Below, in pieces: positions 19,243 to 28,147 of a stretch of 64,000 nt of DNA. The position numbers were made by a program, and so were the translations under genes. Every line of letters starts with the position of its first letter. The stretch's first letter is position 1. Source of the stretch: Sphingobacterium chuzhouense (lineage in GTDB: Bacteria; Bacteroidota; Bacteroidia; Sphingobacteriales; Sphingobacteriaceae); the NCBI RefSeq assembly GCF_014692525.1, contig NZ_JACNYL010000003.1:124001-188000 (forward strand). The letters run 5' to 3'. The notes under the pieces were generated by a model, which was given only the letters and a program-made list of their open reading frames with translations, did not search any database and was not told the origin of the DNA.

Positions 19243-20658
19243 TCATGCCTTTTGTTTCGTTTCTTTTGATTTTGGTATGAAAAAGAAAAACACCATCCCC
19301 AACAGCAACACACCTACGCCGAGCCACGCTCCTCTTCCAGCAAACATCAAACTGGAATACAATAAATACGTGGAGGTAAGACAAAAAATAATCGGAAGAA
19401 CGGGATACAGCGGTACTTTAAATGGTCGGGGCGCATGCGGTTCCTTATAACGTAAAACAAAAAGCGACAATCCAGTACACAAAATAAAAAACCAAAAAAT
19501 CGGTGCTGTAAAATCTACCATCGATTCAAATCCGCTACGGGCAAAAGAACCTAGAATGATCAATATTACCGCTATTATCCCTTGTGTCAAAAGCGCGTTG
19601 ACAGGTGTAGAGGTCTCAGATTTCCAAGTGCGCATAAAAGAAAAAATCGAAAAATCCCGTCCCAAAGCATGGTTGGTGCGCGCTCCCGTAAAAATCGTTG
19701 CATTGGTAGACGTTAGTGCGGCAAGAATAACCAATAACCCTATAAGAAACACACCGGTATCTCCCATAATAACACGCATAGTTTCCACACCAACGGCTTC
19801 CGAAGAAGCTAGACCATCAATCCCCAAAACGTTAAGGTACGCTAGATTTATCAGTAGATAGATAGCCGTTATGATAAGGATACTGGCAATCATCACCGTG
19901 ACCATTTTTTTACTTCCGCCCCGCATCTCCGAAGATATATAGCCTGCTTCGTTCCACCCGCCAAATGTCAACAGCACCATAACCATCGCTCCTCCTATTG
20001 CCGGTGTTATACCAGAACTTACAGGTGCCGCTGTCGCAGTACCACCACTTTCGGGAGCAAAGAAAAGCCCGGCAACGATCAAGGCGAGCAATCCTACAAA
20101 CTGCAAACTGACTAATATTTTCTGTGCCCCTGTTCCAACATGTACCCCGATAATATTGACAAATGTGAGCAGAATGACCACCAAAGCAGCATAAATAGAG
20201 GAGGAAAAAGCGCCCAAGCTATATAATTCACTCATATAATCGCCTACTATAAAAGCTAGCAACGCTATGGAACCTGTTTGTATAATACTCATCCTTGCCC
20301 AAGCAAACAAAAATGCGAAGCGCTGACCAAAAGCACGATGTAAAAAATGATAATCACCGCCCGTATTGGGAAAAGCAGTACTCAACTCCGCATAACACAT
20401 CGCACCGATAAGGGAGATCACCCCTCCTAGCACCCATACGCCGAGGAATAATTCTGAACTGCCTGTATTTGCAGCAACAATAGAGGGGGTGCGAAAAATA
20501 CCCGCACCTACAACGATGCCAACGATAACGACAATGGCATCGATTACTCTTAAAACTTGTTTTGGATTGATTGATTTATCAGTGCTAGCGGCAACACCAT
20601 TACTGTTTGTTTGTGTTATTTTTTCAATACGGTTTCCTAGGTTCTGCGTGTCTTTCAT
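19243..20658 (-). CDS. APC-superfamily amino acid permease (LAT-like)
   Basis: Inner-membrane amino-acid transporter or exchanger, 471 residues with about 12 helices. The family signature is IVVGIVVGAGIFRTPSIVA in helix 1, and GEIS-like PNTGGDYHFLHRAFG follows helix 2. A 35-residue hydrophilic lead precedes the first helix. It lies downstream of the TonB receptor operon on the same strand after 124 bp that contain a 9-bp inverted repeat, so it is probably a separate unit. Substrate unknown. Confidence 0.85.
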   Translation of the reverse strand: MKDTQNLGNRIEKITQTNSNGVAASTDKSINPKQVLRVIDAIVVIVGIVVGAGIFRTPSIVAANTGSSELFLGVWVLGGVISLIGAMCYAELSTAFPNTGGDYHFLHRAFGQRFAFLFAWARMSIIQTGSIALLAFIVGDYMSELYSLGAFSSSIYAALVVILLTFVNIIGVHVGTGAQKILVSLQFVGLLALIVAGLFFAPESGGTATAAPVSSGITPAIGGAMVMVLLTFGGWNEAGYISSEMRGGSKKMVTVMIASILIITAIYLLINLAYLNVLGIDGLASSEAVGVETMRVIMGDTGVFLIGLLVILAALTSTNATIFTGARTNHALGRDFSIFSFMRTWKSETSTPVNALLTQGIIAVILIILGSFARSGFESMVDFTAPIFWFFILCTGLSLFVLRYKEPHAPRPFKVPLYPVLPIIFCLTSTYLLYSSLMFAGRGAWLGVGVLLLGMVFFFFIPKSKETKQKA

Positions 20659-20707
20659 GCGCGCCTTTCCATTTTATAGGGTTTATGAATTATTCCTTAT
20701 ATAATAG

Positions 20708-20739
20708 TACAAACAACTATACTATATAAATTGTTTGTA
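20708..20739 (-). promoter_or_regulatory. 9-bp inverted repeat between the TonB receptor and the permease
   Basis: TACAAACAA (20708-20716) and TTGTTTGTA (20731-20739) are perfect inverted copies with a 14-bp spacer. It could terminate the upstream operon or serve as an operator for the permease gene; no T-tract decides between them. Confidence 0.4.
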
Positions 20740-20782
20740 ATACCCTTGATACAGTTGAAGATAGATGCCATAACGATTGTAG

Positions 20783-22969
20783 CTACAATGAAAAACCTAT
20801 AGACAACATCGCGCTTCTCGGCATTCCAATAAAACCTCTCGTATAATCAAAGCCACCCAGATAGTAATACGTATCAAATATATTATTGAAATTTAGTGTC
20901 AACCGTGCTCCCTTTAAATGGTAATAAAGCGCCGCATTCCACACCTCATAACCTGGCCATCTGTCCCATGCCATAGTACCTTCGTCATCGATAGCCATGG
21001 GATTTTCCATACGTCTGCTGTTCATAAAATTCATACCAGTACCAAAACCTAATCCTTTGAAAGTGGCGTTTGGGATTACATATTTCATCCACACACTCCC
21101 CATGTGCTTGGGTGCATTTGCCAAGGGCATTCCCACTTCGATCTCCATCGAGGATCTTTTCACTTCCGTATGGTTAAAGCTGTAATTAGCCATCACTTGA
21201 AACTCTTTGGTTACCTGCCCCCTAAAATCCAATTCTACTCCTTGCGATATCACTTCACCAGACTGTCTATATACGGGAAACCCGCTATCACTCATTTCGC
21301 CAGTAGCAATCATCATATTCTCTCTGCCGATATGGAACAGGGAAAGTTCTGTTTGCAGTTGGTTATTAAAGAAGCCCGTTTTTAGACCTGTTTCCACTTG
21401 AAAGCTACGTTCGGGACGAAAGGAATTATCGGAACCATATTGCTCGTGGTTATGAATAAAATCTGCTCCCACCGGAACATATCCCTGCGAATAGCTCGCA
21501 AAATAATTCATTTGATCGTTGATATGATACGTCAATCCAAAACGTGGTAACCAAGCATGTTGGCTCGTTTCGTAAGACTCCGCGAGATCTGCACTGCTTG
21601 AACGGTAATATTCATGGCGCAATCCCACCACTACATTTAAACGTTCTCCTATTGTTACTTGATCTTGTATATAGAATCCCATACTTTTATAAGGGTTCAA
21701 AAAAGGAAATTCAGCCTGTGCTAGCCAAATGTAAGAACCAACATCGATCACATCCCGTACAGGATTTTCCAAATTGATCGTCAGGGGAATCTCTTCCCCG
21801 TCCAGCATACGTCGTCTCGCTTCCCGCTGTACATTGTTTTTGTCTCCACCATACTGGGCATAATCTACTCCCAATACGAAACGATGTGTATGTCCCGGTC
21901 TGTTCAGGTTATAGCTCAGGTAGCTCACCAGATTGTCGGTGTAATCTTTTACATTCTTAGACAGAAAACGCATGTTCATGATTGTGTTTGCCGGTGGATC
22001 GGCAAAGGTGTTTAATGTGCGGAACTCGTTCAAGTCTTCACTATAAATCGATTTCATGTAATTCATATGAAAAGACAAGTTCTGTGTAATGTCCTGCGAA
22101 AACCGCGTCGCAAAAGTCAAGAACTTCGAACGGTAAAAATCCGTCGGCTGGTTTACATTAAACGCTCTATCTAGCCCATAAAAATCTTTATTCCGAATAC
22201 CTATGCCTCTATCTAAAGCACCATCAAAATCATCGTATGTCAGGTCGACATCAATTTGCGTTCCTTCTGTGGGACGAAACGTAAACGAAGGAGCAATCAA
22301 TATATTTCGCCTTTGATTGTTATCCCGAAATGTGCGTGAAGTTTCATAGGCTACATTAATACGGTACAGAAATCGCTTGTCTTTATCCAACGGGCCGCCT
22401 ATATCCAGTGTGGATCGGAGTGTCTGAAAGCTTCCTACACTGAAATCAATACTTGTTTTTTGCTCTTCAAGTGGCTTTTTCGTCACTAGATTAATTGTAC
22501 CTCCTGGCACAATATCACCAAAAAGAGAAGCGCCCGGCCCTTTTAATACCTCTATACTTTCCAGGTTTGCTGTCAGCGGTGCACGCCAAAAGCTTGTGCC
22601 ATAACCGTAGGCTGACCGCATCCCATTGACCAAACGAAGCCCGTTCGTATAACCGCTATTAAAACCTCGTATTGTTAAATCGTCGTATACAGACGCTTGA
22701 CTGACGCCCGCCAGATCCTGCACCATATCCGTAATCTGAAACGCTTGTCTATCTTCCATAAACTCCCGGCTCACCAACGACACCGATTGAGGAAGGTCTT
22801 TCAATATACCCGAAAACTTGCCGCCAAGCTCTGTCGTATTGATTAAATAGGAATTATTCCGTCTCCCCGTAATTAGCACCTCTTCTAAGGCTATGACGGT
22901 TGTATCGACTTGTGCATATCCCGTTACGGTACAACATATCAAAACAGCAGTATAAAAAACTTTCATCAT
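20783..22969 (-). CDS. TonB-dependent siderophore/metallophore receptor
   Basis: Outer-membrane receptor, 728 residues: signal peptide (MMKVFYTAVLICCTVTGYAQ), TonB-box-like ALEEVLITG, plug domain about 40-160 (LTIRGFNSGYTNGLRL, SIEVLKGPGASLFGDIVPGG) and a 22-strand type barrel ending in MLSIGFSL. It lacks the STN and carboxypeptidase-like N-terminal domains of the SusC protein, as in FhuA/FecA-type siderophore receptors. It is last in an operon with a periplasmic binding protein, FecCD permease, ATPase and GNAT gene; its ATG overlaps the GNAT stop (TAATG). Since the operon sits next to the urease cluster and shares a promoter layout with it, I infer a nickel complex as cargo; iron-siderophore or cobalamin remain possible. 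Confidence 0.88.
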   Translation of the reverse strand: MMKVFYTAVLICCTVTGYAQVDTTVIALEEVLITGRRNNSYLINTTELGGKFSGILKDLPQSVSLVSREFMEDRQAFQITDMVQDLAGVSQASVYDDLTIRGFNSGYTNGLRLVNGMRSAYGYGTSFWRAPLTANLESIEVLKGPGASLFGDIVPGGTINLVTKKPLEEQKTSIDFSVGSFQTLRSTLDIGGPLDKDKRFLYRINVAYETSRTFRDNNQRRNILIAPSFTFRPTEGTQIDVDLTYDDFDGALDRGIGIRNKDFYGLDRAFNVNQPTDFYRSKFLTFATRFSQDITQNLSFHMNYMKSIYSEDLNEFRTLNTFADPPANTIMNMRFLSKNVKDYTDNLVSYLSYNLNRPGHTHRFVLGVDYAQYGGDKNNVQREARRRMLDGEEIPLTINLENPVRDVIDVGSYIWLAQAEFPFLNPYKSMGFYIQDQVTIGERLNVVVGLRHEYYRSSSADLAESYETSQHAWLPRFGLTYHINDQMNYFASYSQGYVPVGADFIHNHEQYGSDNSFRPERSFQVETGLKTGFFNNQLQTELSLFHIGRENMMIATGEMSDSGFPVYRQSGEVISQGVELDFRGQVTKEFQVMANYSFNHTEVKRSSMEIEVGMPLANAPKHMGSVWMKYVIPNATFKGLGFGTGMNFMNSRRMENPMAIDDEGTMAWDRWPGYEVWNAALYYHLKGARLTLNFNNIFDTYYYLGGFDYTRGFIGMPRSAMLSIGFSL

Positions 22970-23520
22970 TAGCAGTTCTCCATAAAAGAATTAAAAGTGT
23001 CTGTTTTTATCACTTTCGTTTTATCCAGTGTCATATGCAACGTCTCAAAACCAGATTCTTCACACGACAGCATCAAATCAAACCCTTGCTTTAACCAAAA
23101 CTCATAAGCACCTGTTAAAAAGGGATGTGTATGTAAATAGAGTAATTCAACACCTTGTTTCTGGCTTATTTTTTTTAGTTCGTGCACCAATCTTGTCGCC
23201 AAACCCGATCTCCGATAAGCAGGTTCGATAAAGAGCTTAACTACCTCCACAATTTTTGTTGCTGTAAAAGAAAAATAGGGAAAGCGGTCATTGTACACCA
23301 TCATCCCGATGGTACCGATGAGCTCCCCTTGTCCCGTACGTGCTTGCAAAAAAACACCTAGATCAGTCTCTACATACGTTGAGGAAAATTCTTGCAGATC
23401 TTTGGGTATAACCTTATGGTCCAACATGGGAAATAGTTGCTCCCTCGTTTTCAATACGTAAGCGATAACTTCCTCTTTGTCGCGTAAACCTACAGGCAAT
23501 ATGTTTATACTGTCGATCAT
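22969..23520 (-). CDS. GNAT-family N-acetyltransferase
   Basis: Cytosolic acetyltransferase of the GNAT fold, 183 residues. The acetyl-CoA loop is seen as EPAYRRSGLATRLVHELKK, and the C-terminal beta-bulge region follows (TGAYEFWLKQGFDLM). The gene overlaps the ATPase stop by 4 bp (ATGA) and its own stop overlaps the receptor start, so it is firmly part of the metal-uptake operon. A plausible role is to modify or release the imported chelator, but that is inference; the acceptor substrate cannot be read. Confidence 0.85.
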   Translation of the reverse strand: MIDSINILPVGLRDKEEVIAYVLKTREQLFPMLDHKVIPKDLQEFSSTYVETDLGVFLQARTGQGELIGTIGMMVYNDRFPYFSFTATKIVEVVKLFIEPAYRRSGLATRLVHELKKISQKQGVELLYLHTHPFLTGAYEFWLKQGFDLMLSCEESGFETLHMTLDKTKVIKTDTFNSFMENC

Positions 23521-24293
23521 AAATGCTTTTGTTTAGGGATAATCAATGTTCGTCCGTTATGTCGGACATCCGTTAGGGCAACGTGATAAGTCTTCTCCAA
23601 CGTAGATAATAATACTACGGGGTCTTTTTCTTGCAATGAATGTAATTTTTTTTCCTGCATTACATAAAATCGATCTCCGTATAAAAGCGCAAGATTAGGA
23701 TCATGCATCACACATACGATTGTCGTGCCTGATTGCACAAGACGTTTGAGATGTTCCATTACGGCAACCTGATAGTGTAAATCCAAATGGTTTGTCGGCT
23801 CATCGAGCAACAACACATCAGGTTGTTGCACCAAAATCCGACATAGCAAAACTAACTGCCTCTCTCCTCCCGAAAGAGCAGTATATGGTTTATCTTTTAA
23901 GTGCCATAACTGAAAAGCCCGTAGATTTTCCTCAACCAAATCAAAATCTACCTGACGTGGTGCAAATCTGGAAAAGGCAGCGCGTCCTGTTAACACCACA
24001 TCAAACACCGTAAAAGGAAAAGTTGTTTGATGAAATTGGGTCATGAAGCCTATCCGTAGCGTATTTTTCTTTCCCGCATGAATATCTTTTCGATTTTGAT
24101 CAGCAAACAGCACATCGCCTTTGTAATGGCGTTCCATACCGGAAAGAATGTTGAAAAGCGTTGATTTTCCGCTACCGTTCCTGCCAAGAATCACCGTCAA
24201 CTCTTCCCCATAGAAATCTGCCGTCAATTCGGCAAGCACTTGTTGCTTACCAAACGAAAAGGACAAATTATGAATCTGTATTAATTTCTTCAT
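23517..24293 (-). CDS. FecE/BtuD-type ABC transporter ATP-binding protein
   Basis: ATPase of a metal-chelate importer. I prefer the start at 24293 (MKKLIQIHNLSFSF), three codons inside the longest frame, which places it 3 bp from the permease stop. Walker A is LGRNGSGKSTLF, signature LSGGERQLVLLCRIL, Walker B DVLLLDEPTNHLDL and the H-loop CVMHD. The order binding protein, permease, ATPase is typical of iron-siderophore and cobalamin systems. The cargo is inferred to be nickel from context only. Confidence 0.9.
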   Translation of the reverse strand: MKKLIQIHNLSFSFGKQQVLAELTADFYGEELTVILGRNGSGKSTLFNILSGMERHYKGDVLFADQNRKDIHAGKKNTLRIGFMTQFHQTTFPFTVFDVVLTGRAAFSRFAPRQVDFDLVEENLRAFQLWHLKDKPYTALSGGERQLVLLCRILVQQPDVLLLDEPTNHLDLHYQVAVMEHLKRLVQSGTTIVCVMHDPNLALLYGDRFYVMQEKKLHSLQEKDPVVLLSTLEKTYHVALTDVRHNGRTLIIPKQKHL

Positions 24294-25303
24294 GCGTTCC
24301 AATTTACAGCGTTTTTACGCATCAGATAAATAAACAGGGGCGCTCCCAATATCATCGTAAATACACCTACCGGAATTTCAAATGGCATAACGGCACGTGA
24401 AAAATCATCAATCAGTAACAGAAATGTACCGCCGATACTCATATTGGCAAAAACACCTATTTGGTTATTTGGACCAAAAAGAATACGACTGATATGAGGT
24501 ACAATCAACCCGAATAAGCTAATCATACCGACTGAAGCTACTGCTGATGCTGTAATCATTGTCGCCAATCCCACGATGATAAACTTAATATTCCGCGGAT
24601 TTATGCCCACTGCCATCGCTTCCTGATCACCCAACGCCAATAGATTGAGCTTCCAACGGAATGCGGCTATAGCGAGCAAACCTCCTATTATCGGTATAAA
24701 TGCTGTTTGAACCTTGTCCCAAGAGGCTGTATGTAGATTACCCATTGTCCACTGTACGATCGCCTGTAATTTATAGGGGTCGCTTAAATATTGCAATACC
24801 GTTAGAAATGCCGTAAAAACGCCAGTGATAATCATCCCTGCCAAAACCATGGTAATCATAGAGGTTCTGGCACCCGCATAAGACACGAAATAAGTAATTG
24901 TTACCGCTACTACGCCAAATAAGAAAGCCGATAGATTAATCGGTATCAATGGTATCAACATAGACAGTGCCGCCCCAAATGCGGCGCCGGAAGAAATACC
25001 TAAGGAAAACGGATCAACAATAGGATTTCTAAAAATGGCTTGTAAGACCCCACCCGATACTGCTAAAGCCGCCCCTACCATAAACGTTAATAAAATACGC
25101 GGTAAGCGCACCTGCCAAAGAATGGTCTCTATATCAGTCGTTGCTCGGGCCAATTCTTTGCCAAATAGGCGCTGAACTTCCTCCCACATATAATGGGCTA
25201 AATCCGATATACCTACATATCCTGTGCTTCCCAATGACAGCGAAAAAAACAAAACTACAAATGGTGCCAAGACGAGTGAGAGCACTTTTACACGTTGCCG
25301 CAT
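24290..25303 (-). CDS. FecCD-family ABC transporter permease
   Basis: Inner-membrane permease, 337 residues, about ten helices. Family hallmarks are RLPRILLTFMVGAALAVSGG near residue 70, RNPIVDPFSLGISSGAA near 92, and the coupling region GMISLFGLIVPHISRILFGP near 255. It lies 3 bp after the binding-protein gene and is followed almost without gap by the ATPase. It should form a homodimer with the ATPase to move a metal chelate into the cytosol. Confidence 0.93.
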   Translation of the reverse strand: MRQRVKVLSLVLAPFVVLFFSLSLGSTGYVGISDLAHYMWEEVQRLFGKELARATTDIETILWQVRLPRILLTFMVGAALAVSGGVLQAIFRNPIVDPFSLGISSGAAFGAALSMLIPLIPINLSAFLFGVVAVTITYFVSYAGARTSMITMVLAGMIITGVFTAFLTVLQYLSDPYKLQAIVQWTMGNLHTASWDKVQTAFIPIIGGLLAIAAFRWKLNLLALGDQEAMAVGINPRNIKFIIVGLATMITASAVASVGMISLFGLIVPHISRILFGPNNQIGVFANMSIGGTFLLLIDDFSRAVMPFEIPVGVFTMILGAPLFIYLMRKNAVNWNA

Positions 25304-25306
25304 CCC

Positions 25307-26326
25307 TCAAACCTCCTTATTTTTGAGATGATACAGCTTATCCAATGCTTCCTGCATTTCATATTCCAATTCTTCAGCACTTTTCTCCGGATAACACCAA
25401 TGCCGCAACTGTTTTGCAAACAAGATGAATTTAATCGTATGTGGATCATAATTAAATGTAGGCGCCAAGACATATACTTCTTTATTTTTTACAGCCGCAA
25501 GTGCCGCCAGTTCTTTTAAGTTATAAACATCTTCCAGTTGCGAATTCCACAGTACGATAATATCGGGATTCCAACTGTAAAGCTGTTCTGCACCGATATT
25601 AGGAGCTTCCATCTCTAGTGGGCAGGCATTTTCCGCGCCTGCTGCTTGAATAGATAAATCCATCAACGAACCTTTACCTGAAGTAGATAAAATACGTCCT
25701 TTTGACCAGGCGTAGTATACTTTTTTCCGCCGACTATTCGCTGGCCTTTCCATTGCTTTCAACTCTTCGTCAACATAGGAGATAAGTTCCTCGGCCCGAT
25801 CTGCCTTATCCAGCAACGTGGCAACACCTCGTAATTCTTTATAAATACTTTCTTTATTTTTACTGGAAACAGCGAAAACCGGAATATTCAATTTTTCCAA
25901 TTGGGTAATTGTCTCCTTATCCTGCTCATATGCAATTGCGAGATCTGGTCTCAACCCGACAATGGATTCGACGTTGTTTGCCCGGCCACCGTAAGTAGGC
26001 GTCGCAATTTCTTTACGCGCTATACGTTCGTCTAATTGGGAAAAGAAACGAAAAGAAGATTCATTTTGATAAACCTGTTCTGGAATACCGACAATACGGT
26101 CATGGACACCTAACATAAACAGTTCGTCTACCATCGGCTCAAATAACACCAAAATACGTTCTGCGGGTCTGCTGAGTACTATTTCTTGACCTCGACTATC
26201 TTCTGCATAGTAGCTCCCACTATGCCTTTCCCCATGCTTGGTTGTTTGTTGACAGCTCGTCATAAAGAAGATAGCGCAAAAGGATAGCAACGCATACTTC
26301 ACTCTTATATCTATGTATCTTTTCAT
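25307..26326 (-). CDS. Periplasmic metal-chelate binding lipoprotein (FepB/BtuF fold)
   Basis: Class III substrate-binding protein, 339 residues, first gene of the uptake operon. The signal peptide ends in FFMTSCQQ, a lipobox-like sequence, so it is probably anchored to the membrane. The two lobes are joined by a long helix (about 160-185), and the family phrases AERILVLFEPMVDELFMLGV and SWNPDIIVLWNSQ are visible. About 30 bp upstream is the promoter shared in design with the porin/urease block. It should deliver a chelated metal, by inference nickel, to the FecCD permease. Confidence 0.88.
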   Translation of the reverse strand: MKRYIDIRVKYALLSFCAIFFMTSCQQTTKHGERHSGSYYAEDSRGQEIVLSRPAERILVLFEPMVDELFMLGVHDRIVGIPEQVYQNESSFRFFSQLDERIARKEIATPTYGGRANNVESIVGLRPDLAIAYEQDKETITQLEKLNIPVFAVSSKNKESIYKELRGVATLLDKADRAEELISYVDEELKAMERPANSRRKKVYYAWSKGRILSTSGKGSLMDLSIQAAGAENACPLEMEAPNIGAEQLYSWNPDIIVLWNSQLEDVYNLKELAALAAVKNKEVYVLAPTFNYDPHTIKFILFAKQLRHWCYPEKSAEELEYEMQEALDKLYHLKNKEV

Positions 26327-26649
26327 TATTTTTATTTATGCGATAATCGCAAGCCTATTTTTTACAAGTATATATCACAGACATAATAATCCCGTTAATA
26401 TTATATTAGAACGAAATTAGAAAACCGAATGGAGTGCTCTACAGTCGTATTATCATCTTATTTTCAAATAAATAGATGAAGTATTTAATACGCTATAAAT
26501 CGAAAATATTTTTTATTTGAATGCGATTAGAATAGATTTCGAAAACCTATTCGCTGCTTACGTATAGAACTCAAGAATTCGTTCGTTATAAATACGCCTT
26601 TATAGAAGCCTGTATAAATGGGAATATGCATTCTCGGATGAAGGATATT
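26327..26649. other. 323-bp intergenic region between the second ureE and the uptake operon
   Basis: AT-rich spacer. It holds the regulated promoter of the uptake operon at 26365-26424. In the remainder (26425-26649), downstream of the second ureE stop, I see no reading frame, tRNA or clear terminator hairpin. Confidence 0.5.
26365..26424 (-). promoter_or_regulatory. Predicted two-component-regulated promoter of the uptake operon
   Basis: On the plus strand the -7 element TATACTTG reads as CAAGTATA at 26365-26372. After 19 bp come three 11-bp direct repeats: CCGTTAATATT (26392-26402), ATATTAGAACG (26403-26413), AAATTAGAAAA (26414-26424), each with TTA at positions 4-6. The repeats take the place of the -33 box. 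The same arrangement with the same 19-bp gap is at 34753-34812. Confidence 0.7.
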
Positions 26650-27066
26650 TTACAGATAATTTCCGAAAGCCTTGATAGCATATTTCACATCAAGTACTTT
26701 TGTTACCACCTGTACTTTATCACCGTACTTACCTGATAAGGCTTGAAACAAACGTCCATCGTAAGAGACAACGATTTTATCTTCAATTAAGAATATCGGG
26801 AGATGGCGATTACCTACATCAAAACAAAAACTTCCAACGATGGCTATATCGTCAGCATGCAGTACAATACAGATGCAAGGTTCGATACGGGCTTTTACGG
26901 TCACACCATCTTCCATACATACAATTTCTCCATCATGAATAGGTGTTTCCGATGACCGAGAGAGGGAAACATCTCTGCCCCCCTCCGTCTTCCGTTTTAT
27001 TACTGTTCGATTGACTTCATACCATTGGAGTGATAAAAAGTCTATTTCCCGATTGGAATCTGTCAT
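26650..27066 (-). CDS. Second UreE-like urease accessory protein
   Basis: A 138-residue protein of the UreE family, a nickel-binding dimeric metallochaperone that hands Ni to UreG/urease. It shares with the other UreE of this cluster (30429-30917) the core CFDVGNRHLPIFL and the preceding RIEPCICIVLHADD (compare RILPCLCLIFHPRD). The C-terminal His-rich nickel tail of enterobacterial UreE is absent. It is the last gene of the urease/hyp block, 6 bp after hypB. Two divergent UreE copies in one cluster are unusual; this one may serve HypB or a different metal state. Confidence 0.82.
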   Translation of the reverse strand: MTDSNREIDFLSLQWYEVNRTVIKRKTEGGRDVSLSRSSETPIHDGEIVCMEDGVTVKARIEPCICIVLHADDIAIVGSFCFDVGNRHLPIFLIEDKIVVSYDGRLFQALSGKYGDKVQVVTKVLDVKYAIKAFGNYL

Positions 27067-27072
27067 ATATTT

Positions 27073-27789
27073 CTATGATTTACCCTGTAATCTTTTTTTT
27101 GTGCTCACTTTTTCCTTCAACCAATTACACCAATCATCGACACCATCACCGTTCAGCGTACTAATCGATATCACGTCCAGGTTGGGGTTGACTTCACGCG
27201 CATCCTTCGTCACGGCTTCCACGGAAAACGGTACATACGGCAGCAAGTCTGCTTTCGAAACAAGCATCAGTTCGCTCGTCAAAAACATACGTGGATATTT
27301 TTTTGGTTTATCATCTCCTTCAGTTGATGCCAATAGCGTAACACGGTAATCTTCACCCAAGTCGAATGCTGCCGGGCAAAGCAAGTTGCCTACGTTCTCG
27401 ATAAACAATAAATCGACACCGTCTAAATTAATATGATCCAGTGCTTGTAAAACCATCTGTGCTTCAATATGACACATACCGCCGGTCACGATTTGCAAGG
27501 CATTGATCCCAACTTCGCGCATACGGACAGCATCACGTTCCGTTTCGGGGTCACCTACCAAAACGGCAATATTCAACTCACTACTCAAGCGCTTACCTGT
27601 TTCTTGCATCAATGTCGTCTTACCACTTCCTGGCGATGAGCATACATTGATCACGCATATATCTTTCAAACGCTCCCGGATGGCTTTAGCAACAAAATCG
27701 TTGGCTTTTAACAGGTTCAGTGTGGTATTATCACATTGAACAGATCCTACAGGCATTTGGTTGCTTTTTGGGGTTGTTGGATTACTCAT
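27073..27789 (-). CDS. hypB: Hydrogenase/urease nickel incorporation GTPase HypB
   Basis: SIMIBI-class GTPase that loads nickel with HypA, 238 residues. P-loop SSPGSGKTT near residue 50, metal/GTP region with GGMCHIEAQM (the conserved Cys-His pair), FIENVGNLLCPAAFDLGE and the guanine-specificity motif SKADLLPY are all visible. No N-terminal His-rich nickel store is present. There is no hydrogenase in the window, so its client here is most likely urease, as established for Helicobacter pylori HypAB. Start overlaps hypA by 4 bp. Confidence 0.93.
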   Translation of the reverse strand: MSNPTTPKSNQMPVGSVQCDNTTLNLLKANDFVAKAIRERLKDICVINVCSSPGSGKTTLMQETGKRLSSELNIAVLVGDPETERDAVRMREVGINALQIVTGGMCHIEAQMVLQALDHINLDGVDLLFIENVGNLLCPAAFDLGEDYRVTLLASTEGDDKPKKYPRMFLTSELMLVSKADLLPYVPFSVEAVTKDAREVNPNLDVISISTLNGDGVDDWCNWLKEKVSTKKRLQGKS

Positions 27790-28136
27790 TTTTTATCCTC
27801 CTTAAATGTTACTTGACTAATTCTTAATTCTTCACCTTGTATAATGGAATCGGATGTTTGGCCACAATCGCATACAAAGCGATGATATTGAACTTCAAAT
27901 TGTTTATTACACCTTTTACAATATGCTATAATGGGCAATATGGACACTTCCAATTCCGTATTTTTAAACCTTGTATCGTCCAGTACATAGGCTTCAAATG
28001 CATTTTGGATAAGTATTGGCTGCAAGCTACTTAATAAACCCGCCTCCAGATTAATTTTGATAATAGTTTCATATTTATCTGGATAAGCCTCTTCCAAGGT
28101 TCTAAAAATATCTTTTACAATACCTAATTCGTGCAT
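27786..28136 (-). CDS. hypA: Nickel metallochaperone HypA
   Basis: Small 116-residue nickel/zinc protein working with HypB. The N-terminal nickel site MHE is present (His2, Glu3). The zinc site reads CKRC followed by CDC, so the second pair is CxC rather than the usual CxxC. It is 12 bp from ureD and overlaps hypB. The location inside a urease operon, with no hydrogenase genes nearby, points to urease maturation. Confidence 0.9.
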   Translation of the reverse strand: MHELGIVKDIFRTLEEAYPDKYETIIKINLEAGLLSSLQPILIQNAFEAYVLDDTRFKNTELEVSILPIIAYCKRCNKQFEVQYHRFVCDCGQTSDSIIQGEELRISQVTFKEDKK

Positions 28137-28147
28137 ATTATTCTATA

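Noticed and set aside
27786..28136. HypA zinc site taken as broken because the second pair is CxC
   Set aside because: Four Cys are still present with plausible spacing, and the nickel site MHE is intact, so I treat it as a functional variant.
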